Positions 46,577 to 54,674 of a DNA stretch of 64,000 bases are shown in pieces. A program made the position numbers and the translations under genes. Position 1 is the stretch's first letter. Every line of letters begins with the position of its first letter. The notes beneath the pieces were generated by a model. It saw nothing but the letters and a program-made list of their open reading frames with translations, searched no databases and was not told where the DNA came from. Source of the DNA: Lachnospiraceae bacterium (GTDB lineage: Bacteria; Bacillota; Clostridia; Lachnospirales; Lachnospiraceae); assembly GCA_009774395.1 (NCBI GenBank), contig VSNQ01000008.1, positions 3,184 to 67,183 on the forward strand. Reading direction: 5' to 3'.

Positions 46577-47614
46577 TCAGCACCCCAACCTTGCCTTCAT
46601 CTTTTCCAATTCATCAAGTTGCCCCATATCAAGCCATGCATCCTCACTAATTGGATAGATACCTACCCGTTTCCTATCCTTCATATATTTTTCAATAATT
46701 GCCGGAAAGTCTGTAGGTTCGTTATACTCCAAATCCTCTATGACCCTTGATTCCACAAAATAGCATCCTGTATTCGTAAAAAAAGACATCTTTGGCTTTT
46801 CCTGCATTGAAGCAATTGCTCCATCTTCTCCTATATTTACTACCCCATATGGAATCGTAAAGTTTTTTAAAGAACTCACCATTGTAATCATATTTCCCGC
46901 TTCAATATGCTGTTCATATGCTTTTGTCAAATCATCGTCTATCAAAATATCGCAATTGGTCAAAATAAACGTATCATCTATTTTTCCTTTTAGCAGACTG
47001 ATGCCACCTCCTGTTCCAAGCGGCTTTTCTTCTGTTATAAAATCAAGTTGGTACTCTTTATCCAATTCATCAAAATATGCCTTTATCATATTTCTTTTGT
47101 AATTAACTATCATATAAAATTGCCTGCATCCATATGTACAAAAACGATTAATTATATGCTCAGATATTGGATAATCGCCGATGGGAATTAAAGGCTTTGG
47201 TAAAATATTTGTATATGGCGAAAGTCTTTTCCCCAACCCTCCTGCCATAATAACGACAGGAATTTCTATATTAAATGTTCCGTGCTCTTGTGGTAAATTA
47301 CTTGCGAAAACGACTTTTCTAATCATATGATTTTCATCTATAATAGGAATCGCATCAATCCCCTGTTCCTTTATGGTATGCATTGCCAAATCTGCCTGAT
47401 ACTCATACAGATACTTAGGATGATAATTAGCCACACATTTTACTGCAAGCTGCAAATCACCTTTTTTTAATATCCACCTTCGAATATCTCCATCTGTCAG
47501 CGATGCTAACAACTTCCCATCCCTATGCACAAATAATATTTTCTTTCCGTTTTTATCAAGCTGCCGCATTGCATCCAATATACTTTTATTTTCCTCTATA
47601 TACACTTCATTCAT
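46577..47614 (-). CDS. ptmE: PtmE-like sugar-1-phosphate nucleotidyltransferase with CBS pair
   Basis: A 345-residue protein. Residues 1-115 are a CBS pair ('ILFVHRDGKLLASLTDGDI', 'GIDAIPIIDENHMI'); residues 120-345 are a nucleotidyltransferase with 'VVIMAGGLGKRLSPYT' for NTP binding, 'KPLIPIGDYPI' and 'FILTNCDILIDDD'. This architecture is that of PtmE, which makes GDP-glucosamine for legionaminic acid synthesis in Campylobacter jejuni. Adjacent to legB in the same order. Confidence 0.83.
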   Translation of the reverse strand: MNEVYIEENKSILDAMRQLDKNGKKILFVHRDGKLLASLTDGDIRRWILKKGDLQLAVKCVANYHPKYLYEYQADLAMHTIKEQGIDAIPIIDENHMIRKVVFASNLPQEHGTFNIEIPVVIMAGGLGKRLSPYTNILPKPLIPIGDYPISEHIINRFCTYGCRQFYMIVNYKRNMIKAYFDELDKEYQLDFITEEKPLGTGGGISLLKGKIDDTFILTNCDILIDDDLTKAYEQHIEAGNMITMVSSLKNFTIPYGVVNIGEDGAIASMQEKPKMSFFTNTGCYFVESRVIEDLEYNEPTDFPAIIEKYMKDRKRVGIYPISEDAWLDMGQLDELEKMKARLGC

Positions 47615-47632
47615 ATTTCATGCTCTCTTGCC

Positions 47633-48610
47633 CTATACATTGTATATATCTGTCTTATACTTATCCAAATTTTCTTTTAGGAACACTATCGTATTCGTTA
47701 ATCCATCGTCCAAAGAATATTGTGGTTTCCAGTCTGTCAGCTGCATTATCTTTTCATTACTTCCAAGAAGCCTGTTCACTTCACTTTTTTCAGGTCTCAG
47801 TCGTTCTTCATCACAGACAATCTTCGCTTTCGGATTAATCTTTTGAATTAGTTTTTCCGCAAGCTGTCCTATCGAAACTTCCTCCTGCGTTGCAATATTA
47901 ATTTCCTCCCCGATTGTTTTATTAGACTCATAAATTGATATAAAACCGCTGACTGTATCTTTTACATAATTAAAGTCCCTTGTTGGCGTCAGAGAACCAA
48001 GCTTTATTTCCATTTTTCCTGCAAGCAGTTGTGTAATTATTGTTGGTATCACCGCCCTTGCCGACTGTCTTGGTCCATATGTGTTAAATGGTCTAACAAT
48101 GGTCACTGGTAGACCGAATGAACGATAAAAGCTCTCTGCAATCCTATCCGCTCCGATCTTAGTTGCTGAATATGGCGACTGTCCCTGAAATGGATGTTTC
48201 TCATCAATCGGGACATATTGCGCTGTCCCATAGACTTCTGATGTAGAAGTCACAAGCACTCTTTTAGTATCCTGCTTTCTTGCAGCCTGCAATATATTAA
48301 GAGTCCCTCTTATATTGGTATCAACATAAGTATCTGGCGAATAATAGCTGAAAGGTATCGCGATCAATGCTGCCAGATGAAACACTGCATCAGTATCACT
48401 CATAGCCTGCTCTACACCATTTGGGTCGCGGATATCTCCTTGAAAAACTTCCACATTATTCATAATATCCTTAGGCAGCGTATCCAGCCATCCCCAGTTA
48501 TTAAACGAATTGTAGTATACAAATGCCTTTACCAGATATCCTCTTTTTACCAATTCCTCCGTCAAATGGCTGCCGATAAATCCATCGGAACCTGTTACCA
48601 ACACTTTCAT
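47633..48610 (-). CDS. legB: LegB-type sugar nucleotide 4,6-dehydratase
   Basis: A 325-residue short-chain dehydrogenase fold enzyme. 'VLVTGSDGFIGSHLTEEL' binds NAD, 'TSTSEVYGTAQYVPIDE' includes the catalytic Ser/Thr region, and 'SPYSATKIGADRIAESFY' the YxxxK pair; 'IVRPFNTYGPRQSARAVIPT' is highly characteristic of LegB. It converts a nucleotide-linked GlcNAc to the 4-keto-6-deoxy sugar. The next expected enzyme, the LegC aminotransferase, is not in the window. GAGGTG precedes the ATG. Confidence 0.9.
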   Translation of the reverse strand: MKVLVTGSDGFIGSHLTEELVKRGYLVKAFVYYNSFNNWGWLDTLPKDIMNNVEVFQGDIRDPNGVEQAMSDTDAVFHLAALIAIPFSYYSPDTYVDTNIRGTLNILQAARKQDTKRVLVTSTSEVYGTAQYVPIDEKHPFQGQSPYSATKIGADRIAESFYRSFGLPVTIVRPFNTYGPRQSARAVIPTIITQLLAGKMEIKLGSLTPTRDFNYVKDTVSGFISIYESNKTIGEEINIATQEEVSIGQLAEKLIQKINPKAKIVCDEERLRPEKSEVNRLLGSNEKIMQLTDWKPQYSLDDGLTNTIVFLKENLDKYKTDIYNV

Positions 48611-48625
48611 TAAACTATCACCTCA

Positions 48626-49918
48626 TTATTTATCAAACAGACTGTCAAAATCAACTCTTTCAAAAACTTCCAATTCACCGCCTCTTGTCGCATTCCATAT
48701 CTTTATTCCATGTGCATTCGCATATTCTAACGCCGACTCAAAAGCATATTTTTCTTCATCAAATAAGTCATAAGCACAATTATTTTCTATACGTGCACTC
48801 TCCCCTTCATAAAAGTCAATTCTTCCTACCCCTGTACCTTTTCCTCCTGTCCAATCTACACCCAATAAATAAATTTCTTTTACTCCCATATAACACGCCA
48901 TCTGTATCATTACATATGTAATCGTCTTTCCGCTATACAATCCTTTCACCACATCCGTTGAAAATTCAAATCTATTTAATTTACTTAATTTATTAATCAA
49001 ATAAAATCTATTCGCCTTATTTGTTTTTGGAAAATTCGTATAACAAAAATCGGCTATAAATGCATTTTCATTTTCTATTTTTTTAATATCTTCATACATT
49101 GATTTATAAGCTATCGCATCACATAGCATATAATGTGTCGGTCTCCATAAAACCTTATTATATATATGAAATATTCCATTTGCTGCAAATGAAATCTCCT
49201 TATGCTGTTCTAATCGCATTAAATCTTCCGAGCGTAGGCTCGGACCATTTCCAATTACAAAACATCTCTTTCCTCTATATTGATTTTTATATTGTTCGAG
49301 ATACATATATTGTTCTTTTCTTTCTTCCTGATAATGATATATATCTACGATCTTTCCTTTGAACGTTCTACTTAAAATGTTTCTAATTGGCGTTTCCATT
49401 TCATTCGTTGTCAAAACTAGGGTATCTTCCTTTTGTAAATCTTCAAGATTTATTTTATCTTTATTATTATCTAGTCTGCATAATTGATTATCTATATAAC
49501 CAATTGATATATTACTATTGTTCCTTAAATATGCTTCGATTCTCTCTGTAATCGGATTGCTTCCAAAAAAAACAACATGAGAGCATTCTGCTAATTTATT
49601 ATTTTGTGCAAATTCTTCTGGTGTTTCTAATCCATATAAAACAGGAGGAGAAGTAAAATAATTTTTAATACCATTATTTTTAATCTGTTCTATACAATTA
49701 AAATAATGTTTAGTATAAATACTTAGAATTATCAAACTATCTTTGTATTCTTTTAAATAGGATTCAAACGAAATAACAGGTATTCCCCCATAATTACGTC
49801 CTATTTTGTTCTTGTCATTATCAATAACAGCAGCTATCCTATCATTTCCGTAATATTTCAATGTCGCAAGCCCTGTTATACCTGCCCCAAATAAAATATA
49901 TTTGTCTTGTTTTGGCAT
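48626..49918 (-). CDS. DUF115/Maf-type glycosyltransferase with two N-terminal modules R
   Basis: A 430-residue protein. Residues 5-95 ('KYILFGAGITGLATLKYY', 'VIDNDKNKIGRNYGGIPVISFESYL') and about 110-200 ('VVFFGSNPITERIEAYL', 'YIDNQLCRLDNNKDK') are two copies of module R, the second diverged. Residues 210-430 are the DUF115/6-hydroxymethylpterin kinase-like domain found in Maf flagellin glycosyltransferases ('RCFVIGNGPSL', 'IFHIYNKVLWRPTHYML', 'GVKEIYLLGVDWTGG'). Maf proteins transfer nonulosonic acids to flagellin, fitting the neighbouring CMP-sugar genes. AAAGGA lies 7 nt before the chosen ATG. Confidence 0.8.
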   Translation of the reverse strand: MPKQDKYILFGAGITGLATLKYYGNDRIAAVIDNDKNKIGRNYGGIPVISFESYLKEYKDSLIILSIYTKHYFNCIEQIKNNGIKNYFTSPPVLYGLETPEEFAQNNKLAECSHVVFFGSNPITERIEAYLRNNSNISIGYIDNQLCRLDNNKDKINLEDLQKEDTLVLTTNEMETPIRNILSRTFKGKIVDIYHYQEERKEQYMYLEQYKNQYRGKRCFVIGNGPSLRSEDLMRLEQHKEISFAANGIFHIYNKVLWRPTHYMLCDAIAYKSMYEDIKKIENENAFIADFCYTNFPKTNKANRFYLINKLSKLNRFEFSTDVVKGLYSGKTITYVMIQMACYMGVKEIYLLGVDWTGGKGTGVGRIDFYEGESARIENNCAYDLFDEEKYAFESALEYANAHGIKIWNATRGGELEVFERVDFDSLFDK

Positions 49919-49951
49919 ATGTATTTCCTTTCCCACAGATATTTTTTTGAT

Positions 49952-49957
49952 ATTATA
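49952..49957 (-). promoter_or_regulatory. Candidate -10 box before the Maf-type gene
   Basis: TATAAT on the minus strand, 33 nt before the start codon; no good -35. It lies in the 126-nt gap 49937-50062, which contains nothing else I recognise. Confidence 0.35.
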
Positions 49958-50062
49958 CCTCTTAAAATCTCTGTTTTCTCACAAACCTAACTGTTCTTGA
50001 TGCATTCATCTCTCTGAATCCTACATACTATACGTTCTCTCTGCTTCCTCAATAGTTTTTTG

Positions 50063-51400
50063 TCATGATTCTTTCGTGTAATGTATATACTTTTGTCCAC
50101 ATTTTATAATATCATTTACCCCATATTCTCTACTCCATGCAATATTCCTTTTTATCACCTTTGCTGGAATTCCTGCCATTATACAATTATTAGGAATTCT
50201 ACTTTTCACTAAACTCATTGCCCCGATAATGCTGCCATCACCAATCTGCGTATTATATAAAATATATGCACGTTCTCCTATCCATACATGGTTCCCTATT
50301 ACGATGCTTCTACTTCTATTTACATCATCTGTAGAGTTAATATTATCCTTACTTACAACATCAAAAATAGAATGCCCATCGTTACTACGCATACTAATGT
50401 CATATGAAAACATACAATCGTCGCCAATCAATATACTTGTACCTAGATCTGCTGTAATTCGGTAATTTCCATTGATGCTGAACTCTGCACCTATCTTTAA
50501 TATAGCATTGTCCCATACAAAACACTCCCCTGCCTGACCGCCAAATCTCCCCCGTTCTCCAACATAAAAATTTGCATTATCTCCTATAATCCACCATGTT
50601 TTCCTGTCATCATTAGAACAAACAACAACATTTTCTTCCAATAACATTCGCCCATGTTTTCCAATACTTATAGATACATTGCCAATATTACATTCATTCT
50701 TTATATTCAGTTTTGCCATGCCCGCTATATTAATATTATTTTTGTTAATATAAGTTTCATTACCAAATATTGCTTTTGAAGAATGATACATATAAATTTC
50801 GTTTCCTGAAAATCGTGCATTTTCTCCAATTCTTATTTTTGCATCATTATGAACACATAAAACTGTTTCCTGAAATTGTGCGCCTTTTCTGATTACTATC
50901 TTTGCATCATTATGAATATAAAAAACCGTTTTCTGAAACTGGACATTCTCCTCAATTTCTATTACAGAATGAAATCCAGAAAAAACAAATTTTAACCCCT
51001 GATAATTTCCTACTATTTTATTCCCATGTAAATCTTCATAGTATTCCAGTTCCTGTCGCAGAACACAATCACAAAAATAGTAGTAATCTAATCCCGAACT
51101 ATACCCCCCCCCTGTAATTGCATCTTTGACAGACTGATAAAATGCTATTGGAATTATTATAAAATATTTATCTGATTTCCCAAATAAATATTCTGGAGAT
51201 AAAACTGTTCTTCCATTTATCTTACTTATATCACTATCAACATAGAATGCAGTATCTATCCCATACTTTTCTCTTAGCCCATCCTTAATTGAATCCGATA
51301 CCCCATATCTCCCCCAAATGACTATCTCACGTCCATTATAATTTTCAAATGCCTTATTAATCATATGGTCAATCCAATTCTCCGTCGATTCTTGCTGCAT
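50063..51400 (-). CDS. Hexapeptide-repeat acyltransferase with N-terminal module R
   Basis: A 445-residue protein. Residues 20-115 are module R ('EIVIWGRYGVSDSIKDGL', 'YVDSDISKINGRTVLSPEYL'). The remainder is a long β-helix of hexapeptide repeats, ending with the acetyltransferase tail 'GNHVWIGERAYILYNTQIGDGSIIGAMSLV' in outline and 'IMAGIPAKVIKRN', typical of O-acetyltransferases such as NodL/WbbJ. A run of nine G in the reading frame encodes GGG near residue 97. The start at 51400 has GGAGAGGGG upstream. Confidence 0.82.
   Translation of the reverse strand: MQQESTENWIDHMINKAFENYNGREIVIWGRYGVSDSIKDGLREKYGIDTAFYVDSDISKINGRTVLSPEYLFGKSDKYFIIIPIAFYQSVKDAITGGGYSSGLDYYYFCDCVLRQELEYYEDLHGNKIVGNYQGLKFVFSGFHSVIEIEENVQFQKTVFYIHNDAKIVIRKGAQFQETVLCVHNDAKIRIGENARFSGNEIYMYHSSKAIFGNETYINKNNINIAGMAKLNIKNECNIGNVSISIGKHGRMLLEENVVVCSNDDRKTWWIIGDNANFYVGERGRFGGQAGECFVWDNAILKIGAEFSINGNYRITADLGTSILIGDDCMFSYDISMRSNDGHSIFDVVSKDNINSTDDVNRSRSIVIGNHVWIGERAYILYNTQIGDGSIIGAMSLVKSRIPNNCIMAGIPAKVIKRNIAWSREYGVNDIIKCGQKYIHYTKES
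51104..51112 (-). repeat. Poly-G tract (9 G) inside the acyltransferase gene
   Basis: Nine consecutive C on the plus strand in the context ACTATACCCCCCCCCTGTAAT. In the current state the frame is open (…ITGGGYSSG…). One added or lost G would shift the frame about a quarter of the way into the coding region. Confidence 0.9.
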
Positions 51401-51425
51401 ACTTCCCCTCTCCTTATCAAAAAGC

Positions 51426-51498
51426 CTGATGCAAACTACAACAATTCCATACTTTACCTCAGATTTTTTGATGTTAATGTAAAGTATGATATTGTCAA
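51426..51498. repeat. Decayed palindrome plus promoter-like repeat before the acyltransferase gene
   Basis: A decayed copy of the palindrome seen at 15748 and 19207 (51426-51463) directly abuts a copy of the TTGACA-bearing half-repeat seen at 16814 (TTGACA on the minus strand at 51498-51493, -10-like TAACAT at 51476-51471). The half-repeat is oriented to drive the acyltransferase gene. Confidence 0.5.
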
Positions 51499-51544
51499 GA
51501 TGCAAAATAATAAATTTTAGTATATTTCATTCAGCAAATACCTT

Positions 51545-52768
51545 TTATGACCTTCGTTCTATCAAATTCACAACTCGCTTACTAGCCTTCCCATCTTCAA
51601 AAAGTCCTACTTTTTTCATAAATCTATCTGTTTTTTTCTTATATACGTCCTCATTAAATTGCTCTATACATTCCATCAATTCATCATTATCAAGCGCCAC
51701 CGGAAACGGGAGCTTATACATATCAAAAAACAACTTCCCCCTATCTGCTATATACTCCTCCAAGTCATCGGCATAAATAAAACCGGGAATGCCAATCATA
51801 TTTGCTTCAAATATTGCGCTTGAATAATCCGTAAGAAATGCATCACAACCAGCTATGATTTCATTCATATCTGGTCTTTGGCTGACATCTATCAGGCGCT
51901 CTGACACATGGTGCGTTTTCAGCTTTTCCATTTTAGCCGCAAGCTGCGGATGCATCCGCAGGAAAATATACCATTTGCCATTAAATCTTTTTTCAAGCGC
52001 GTCCAGCAGACGCTCAAAATCAATGGTTGTTTCCTCTGTGTTAACTGTACGCTTTGTATTTTGACTGCCTCCTCGAAATGTTGGAGCATACAACATTATC
52101 TTTGCATCTTGCGGAATATGGTATTCTTTGCGCAACTGACTATATTTTTCTGCTCTTTGATTAATCAACACATCACATCGTGGTGTACCTGTCTTTATAA
52201 TCTTTCCCTGATATATTAATCCTTTACGATACATATGATCGCACCATGTTGAACCTGATAATACATAATCTATCAATTTTGAATCATATTCACTAACGAT
52301 ATATGCCATTTTAGGGAATAAAATCCCACGATATATTCCAATTGGTTTCATACATATCGTTGCATGCCACGTCTGAATGTAACACTGATTTTTTCTTTTT
52401 TTTGTGCCATAAAATGTCCTGGAATTACCTACCCATGTTCCGGATGTCGATAAATGATATGCCCTGCTCCACAATGTGTTTTTTACTTTCTGAATACCTT
52501 TCGGAAATTTTTTATCCATATCATCGACAAGCCAAACAATTTTATAATCCGCCTTACCCTCTCGATTCCTTTTCAATAGTTCTTCCGCTATATATTTTGG
52601 ACTACAGCCATATCCACCACTTCCCTCAAAAGTCCACATTACTATTTTTTGCCCGTCAATCGGAAAAACACGGCATATATAATAAGCAAGCCCCTGTACA
52701 AAAGCTTTGATCTTTCTTTTTGTTATGTAAATATCTTCTGATAAGTTATTTTTTCTTTTATGTACCAT
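51545..52768 (-). CDS. CDP-glycerol/polyol glycerophosphotransferase (TagF-like)
   Basis: A 407-residue member of PF04464, the GT-B enzymes that transfer polyol phosphate from a CDP-polyol to a growing chain. 'QTWHATICMKPIG' holds the catalytic His region, 'YAPTFRGG' and 'LRMHPQL' the first nucleotide contacts, and 'FLTDYSSAIFEANMIG' the CMP-binding motif. It follows the proposed CDP-polyol synthesis operon directly (14-nt gap), so it is probably the polymerase or transferase for that unit. No membrane anchor. Confidence 0.88.
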   Translation of the reverse strand: MVHKRKNNLSEDIYITKRKIKAFVQGLAYYICRVFPIDGQKIVMWTFEGSGGYGCSPKYIAEELLKRNREGKADYKIVWLVDDMDKKFPKGIQKVKNTLWSRAYHLSTSGTWVGNSRTFYGTKKRKNQCYIQTWHATICMKPIGIYRGILFPKMAYIVSEYDSKLIDYVLSGSTWCDHMYRKGLIYQGKIIKTGTPRCDVLINQRAEKYSQLRKEYHIPQDAKIMLYAPTFRGGSQNTKRTVNTEETTIDFERLLDALEKRFNGKWYIFLRMHPQLAAKMEKLKTHHVSERLIDVSQRPDMNEIIAGCDAFLTDYSSAIFEANMIGIPGFIYADDLEEYIADRGKLFFDMYKLPFPVALDNDELMECIEQFNEDVYKKKTDRFMKKVGLFEDGKASKRVVNLIERRS

Positions 52769-52782
52769 TTTTAATTATCCTT

Positions 52783-53511
52783 TTATTCAAATACTGCTGC
52801 CAAGCTTTGTGGTATTTCTTTTACTGCTTTCTCGTAATCTTCCATAAAATCTATTTCTGCCCAAAAAGCTCCGTTTGTAGATACGGCTTGTATATCAAAA
52901 TTTTCTTCCTCTATCAGTCTTTGAACAGCACTCTCAAAGTATGCTGTAAACTGTTGTTCCTTCATTAGCTGTTTTGTTTTTTCTTTAAGAGCAGGGATAA
53001 CCTTCCGTTTAAAAGATGCCATACCGATAAATTCTCCATCTGCCTGTTCCGCAGGCATCTGTTTTGTAATCTGTACAATTTTCCCATCCTTGCTTTTTAT
53101 CTTCATCGCTTCATCATCACATGGTTTATAATCTACCGGCAATACAATATCTGATTTCATTTCTATTAATTTTTCAAATATTTGTGGCTCACATATTGTA
53201 TCTGCATGAAGATAAATAAAATCATCGTCAAGCATATCCATTCCCATATAAAATGACCCCAACACGTTTACCATCTCATAAAATGGGTTATAAGCAAATC
53301 TTATATTTTTCATATCTTTTGCCAGTTCTTCAAATGCCTCACATTGATAACCGGTTACAATAACAGTTTCGTTAATATTATATTTTTGTAAAAGTCTTAG
53401 ATTATAGTCAATTAATCTTTTTCCATTGATTTTGATAAACGACTTTGGTTTCCCTTCTGTTAATTTTCCAAGCCTGCTGCCTTTGCCTGCTGCCATAATG
53501 ATTGCCTGCAT
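52783..53511 (-). CDS. Nucleotidyltransferase, LicC-like
   Basis: A 242-residue nucleotidyltransferase: 'AIIMAAGKGSRLGKLTEGKPKSFIKINGKRL' in outline, with the G-x-G-x-R NTP loop and the Lys of 'KPKS'; 'FIYLHADTICEP' is the acidic metal site and 'FWAEIDFMEDYEKA' the late Asp. Most like phosphocholine-type cytidylyltransferases. In this operon it may activate a polyol phosphate as a CDP-derivative. ATG overlaps the preceding stop (TAATG). Confidence 0.8.
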   Translation of the reverse strand: MQAIIMAAGKGSRLGKLTEGKPKSFIKINGKRLIDYNLRLLQKYNINETVIVTGYQCEAFEELAKDMKNIRFAYNPFYEMVNVLGSFYMGMDMLDDDFIYLHADTICEPQIFEKLIEMKSDIVLPVDYKPCDDEAMKIKSKDGKIVQITKQMPAEQADGEFIGMASFKRKVIPALKEKTKQLMKEQQFTAYFESAVQRLIEEENFDIQAVSTNGAFWAEIDFMEDYEKAVKEIPQSLAAVFE

Positions 53512-54665
53512 TATGCGCCCTCCCATGCATTTTCATAAATCCTTTTGATTATATTTTCTTCTTGTGATGCGGGATCATTTGATAAATTTCCAGATACTGA
53601 ATTTGCCATATCATCAACCTGTGTTTTCTTAATTCCTAATGCTTTCAACGATGTTGGCAGCTTTAATAATGTAATAAATTGATGCATTCTGTTAATACAT
53701 TCCTCTTTTCCTTCTATCCTTTGTCCGCAAAGAATACTCATTATTTTCTCTATTTTTTCTTGATTATATTGATATTCACATCCAACCCATGATGTATAAA
53801 GTGCAGCTAATCCTAATCCATGACTGGTATCAGTAAATGCCCCTAACGGATACTGCAGTCTATGAGGCAGACCTGTACTTGCATTCCCTAAATTAATGCC
53901 CATAATCATACTCGCATAACTCATTGATTCTCTCGCCTCTATATCGTTTAAATCAACCACGAGTCTTGGCAGCATTTCTCCTACTATTTTTGCAGCATAC
54001 TCTGACTGCATTTGAGTATATAAAGACGCAGCTTTTGATATATAGCTTTCTATCGAATGTGCCAATACATCGAATCCTGTTTCCATTGTTATATTAAACG
54101 GAACAGATTCCGTAAAAATTGAATCTACTATCGCCGCTTTAGGATATAGCGCATCCCCTCTAATTCCGCTTTTTATTTTTTTCTCATCATCTGTAATAAT
54201 AGCGGCTTTGCTCAGTTCACTTCCAGTTCCGGCTGTTGTAGGAATTGCTATTATCGGTAAAGTATTCTTCTGTAGCTCCTTGTTTCCATAAAAATACTCC
54301 GCTATATCTTCGTTTGTCCCTACTCCCGCTGCCACGGCTTTTGCCATATCTATTGCGCTGCCTCCGCCAAAACCTACAATTAAATTAACTTTATTTCGTT
54401 TTGCAAATTCAATACCGTTTTTCACCTCAGACAATTTTGGATTCGCACTTACTTTATCAAATATCGTTATATTTTCCACAAACGGGCATTGTTCAATTTG
54501 TTCTTTTATGTTTTCAAGATAACCTAAACGTATCAACGAACGCCCCGTTGTTACAATCATAATGCTGCCTTCAAAAAGCTGTTGTATCTTAACGATTGCT
54601 TCTTTCCAAATATCTCTACCCCAAAACACATTCGTTGGAATATAAATTTGATATGGTTTCATCAT
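53511..54665 (-). CDS. Iron-containing alcohol dehydrogenase family protein
   Basis: A 384-residue group III-type alcohol dehydrogenase. 'IVGFGGGSAIDMAKAVA' binds NAD(P), 'IPTTAGTGSELSKAA' follows, and the metal ligands lie in 'FDVLAHSIES' and 'PHRLQYPLGAFTDTSHGLGLA' in outline. Substrate unknown; in this operon it would reduce a keto-sugar or dihydroxyacetone-like compound to the polyol that the FGGY kinase phosphorylates, or supply an aldehyde. Confidence 0.85.
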   Translation of the reverse strand: MMKPYQIYIPTNVFWGRDIWKEAIVKIQQLFEGSIMIVTTGRSLIRLGYLENIKEQIEQCPFVENITIFDKVSANPKLSEVKNGIEFAKRNKVNLIVGFGGGSAIDMAKAVAAGVGTNEDIAEYFYGNKELQKNTLPIIAIPTTAGTGSELSKAAIITDDEKKIKSGIRGDALYPKAAIVDSIFTESVPFNITMETGFDVLAHSIESYISKAASLYTQMQSEYAAKIVGEMLPRLVVDLNDIEARESMSYASMIMGINLGNASTGLPHRLQYPLGAFTDTSHGLGLAALYTSWVGCEYQYNQEKIEKIMSILCGQRIEGKEECINRMHQFITLLKLPTSLKALGIKKTQVDDMANSVSGNLSNDPASQEENIIKRIYENAWEGA

Positions 54666-54674
54666 TATCCCCCA

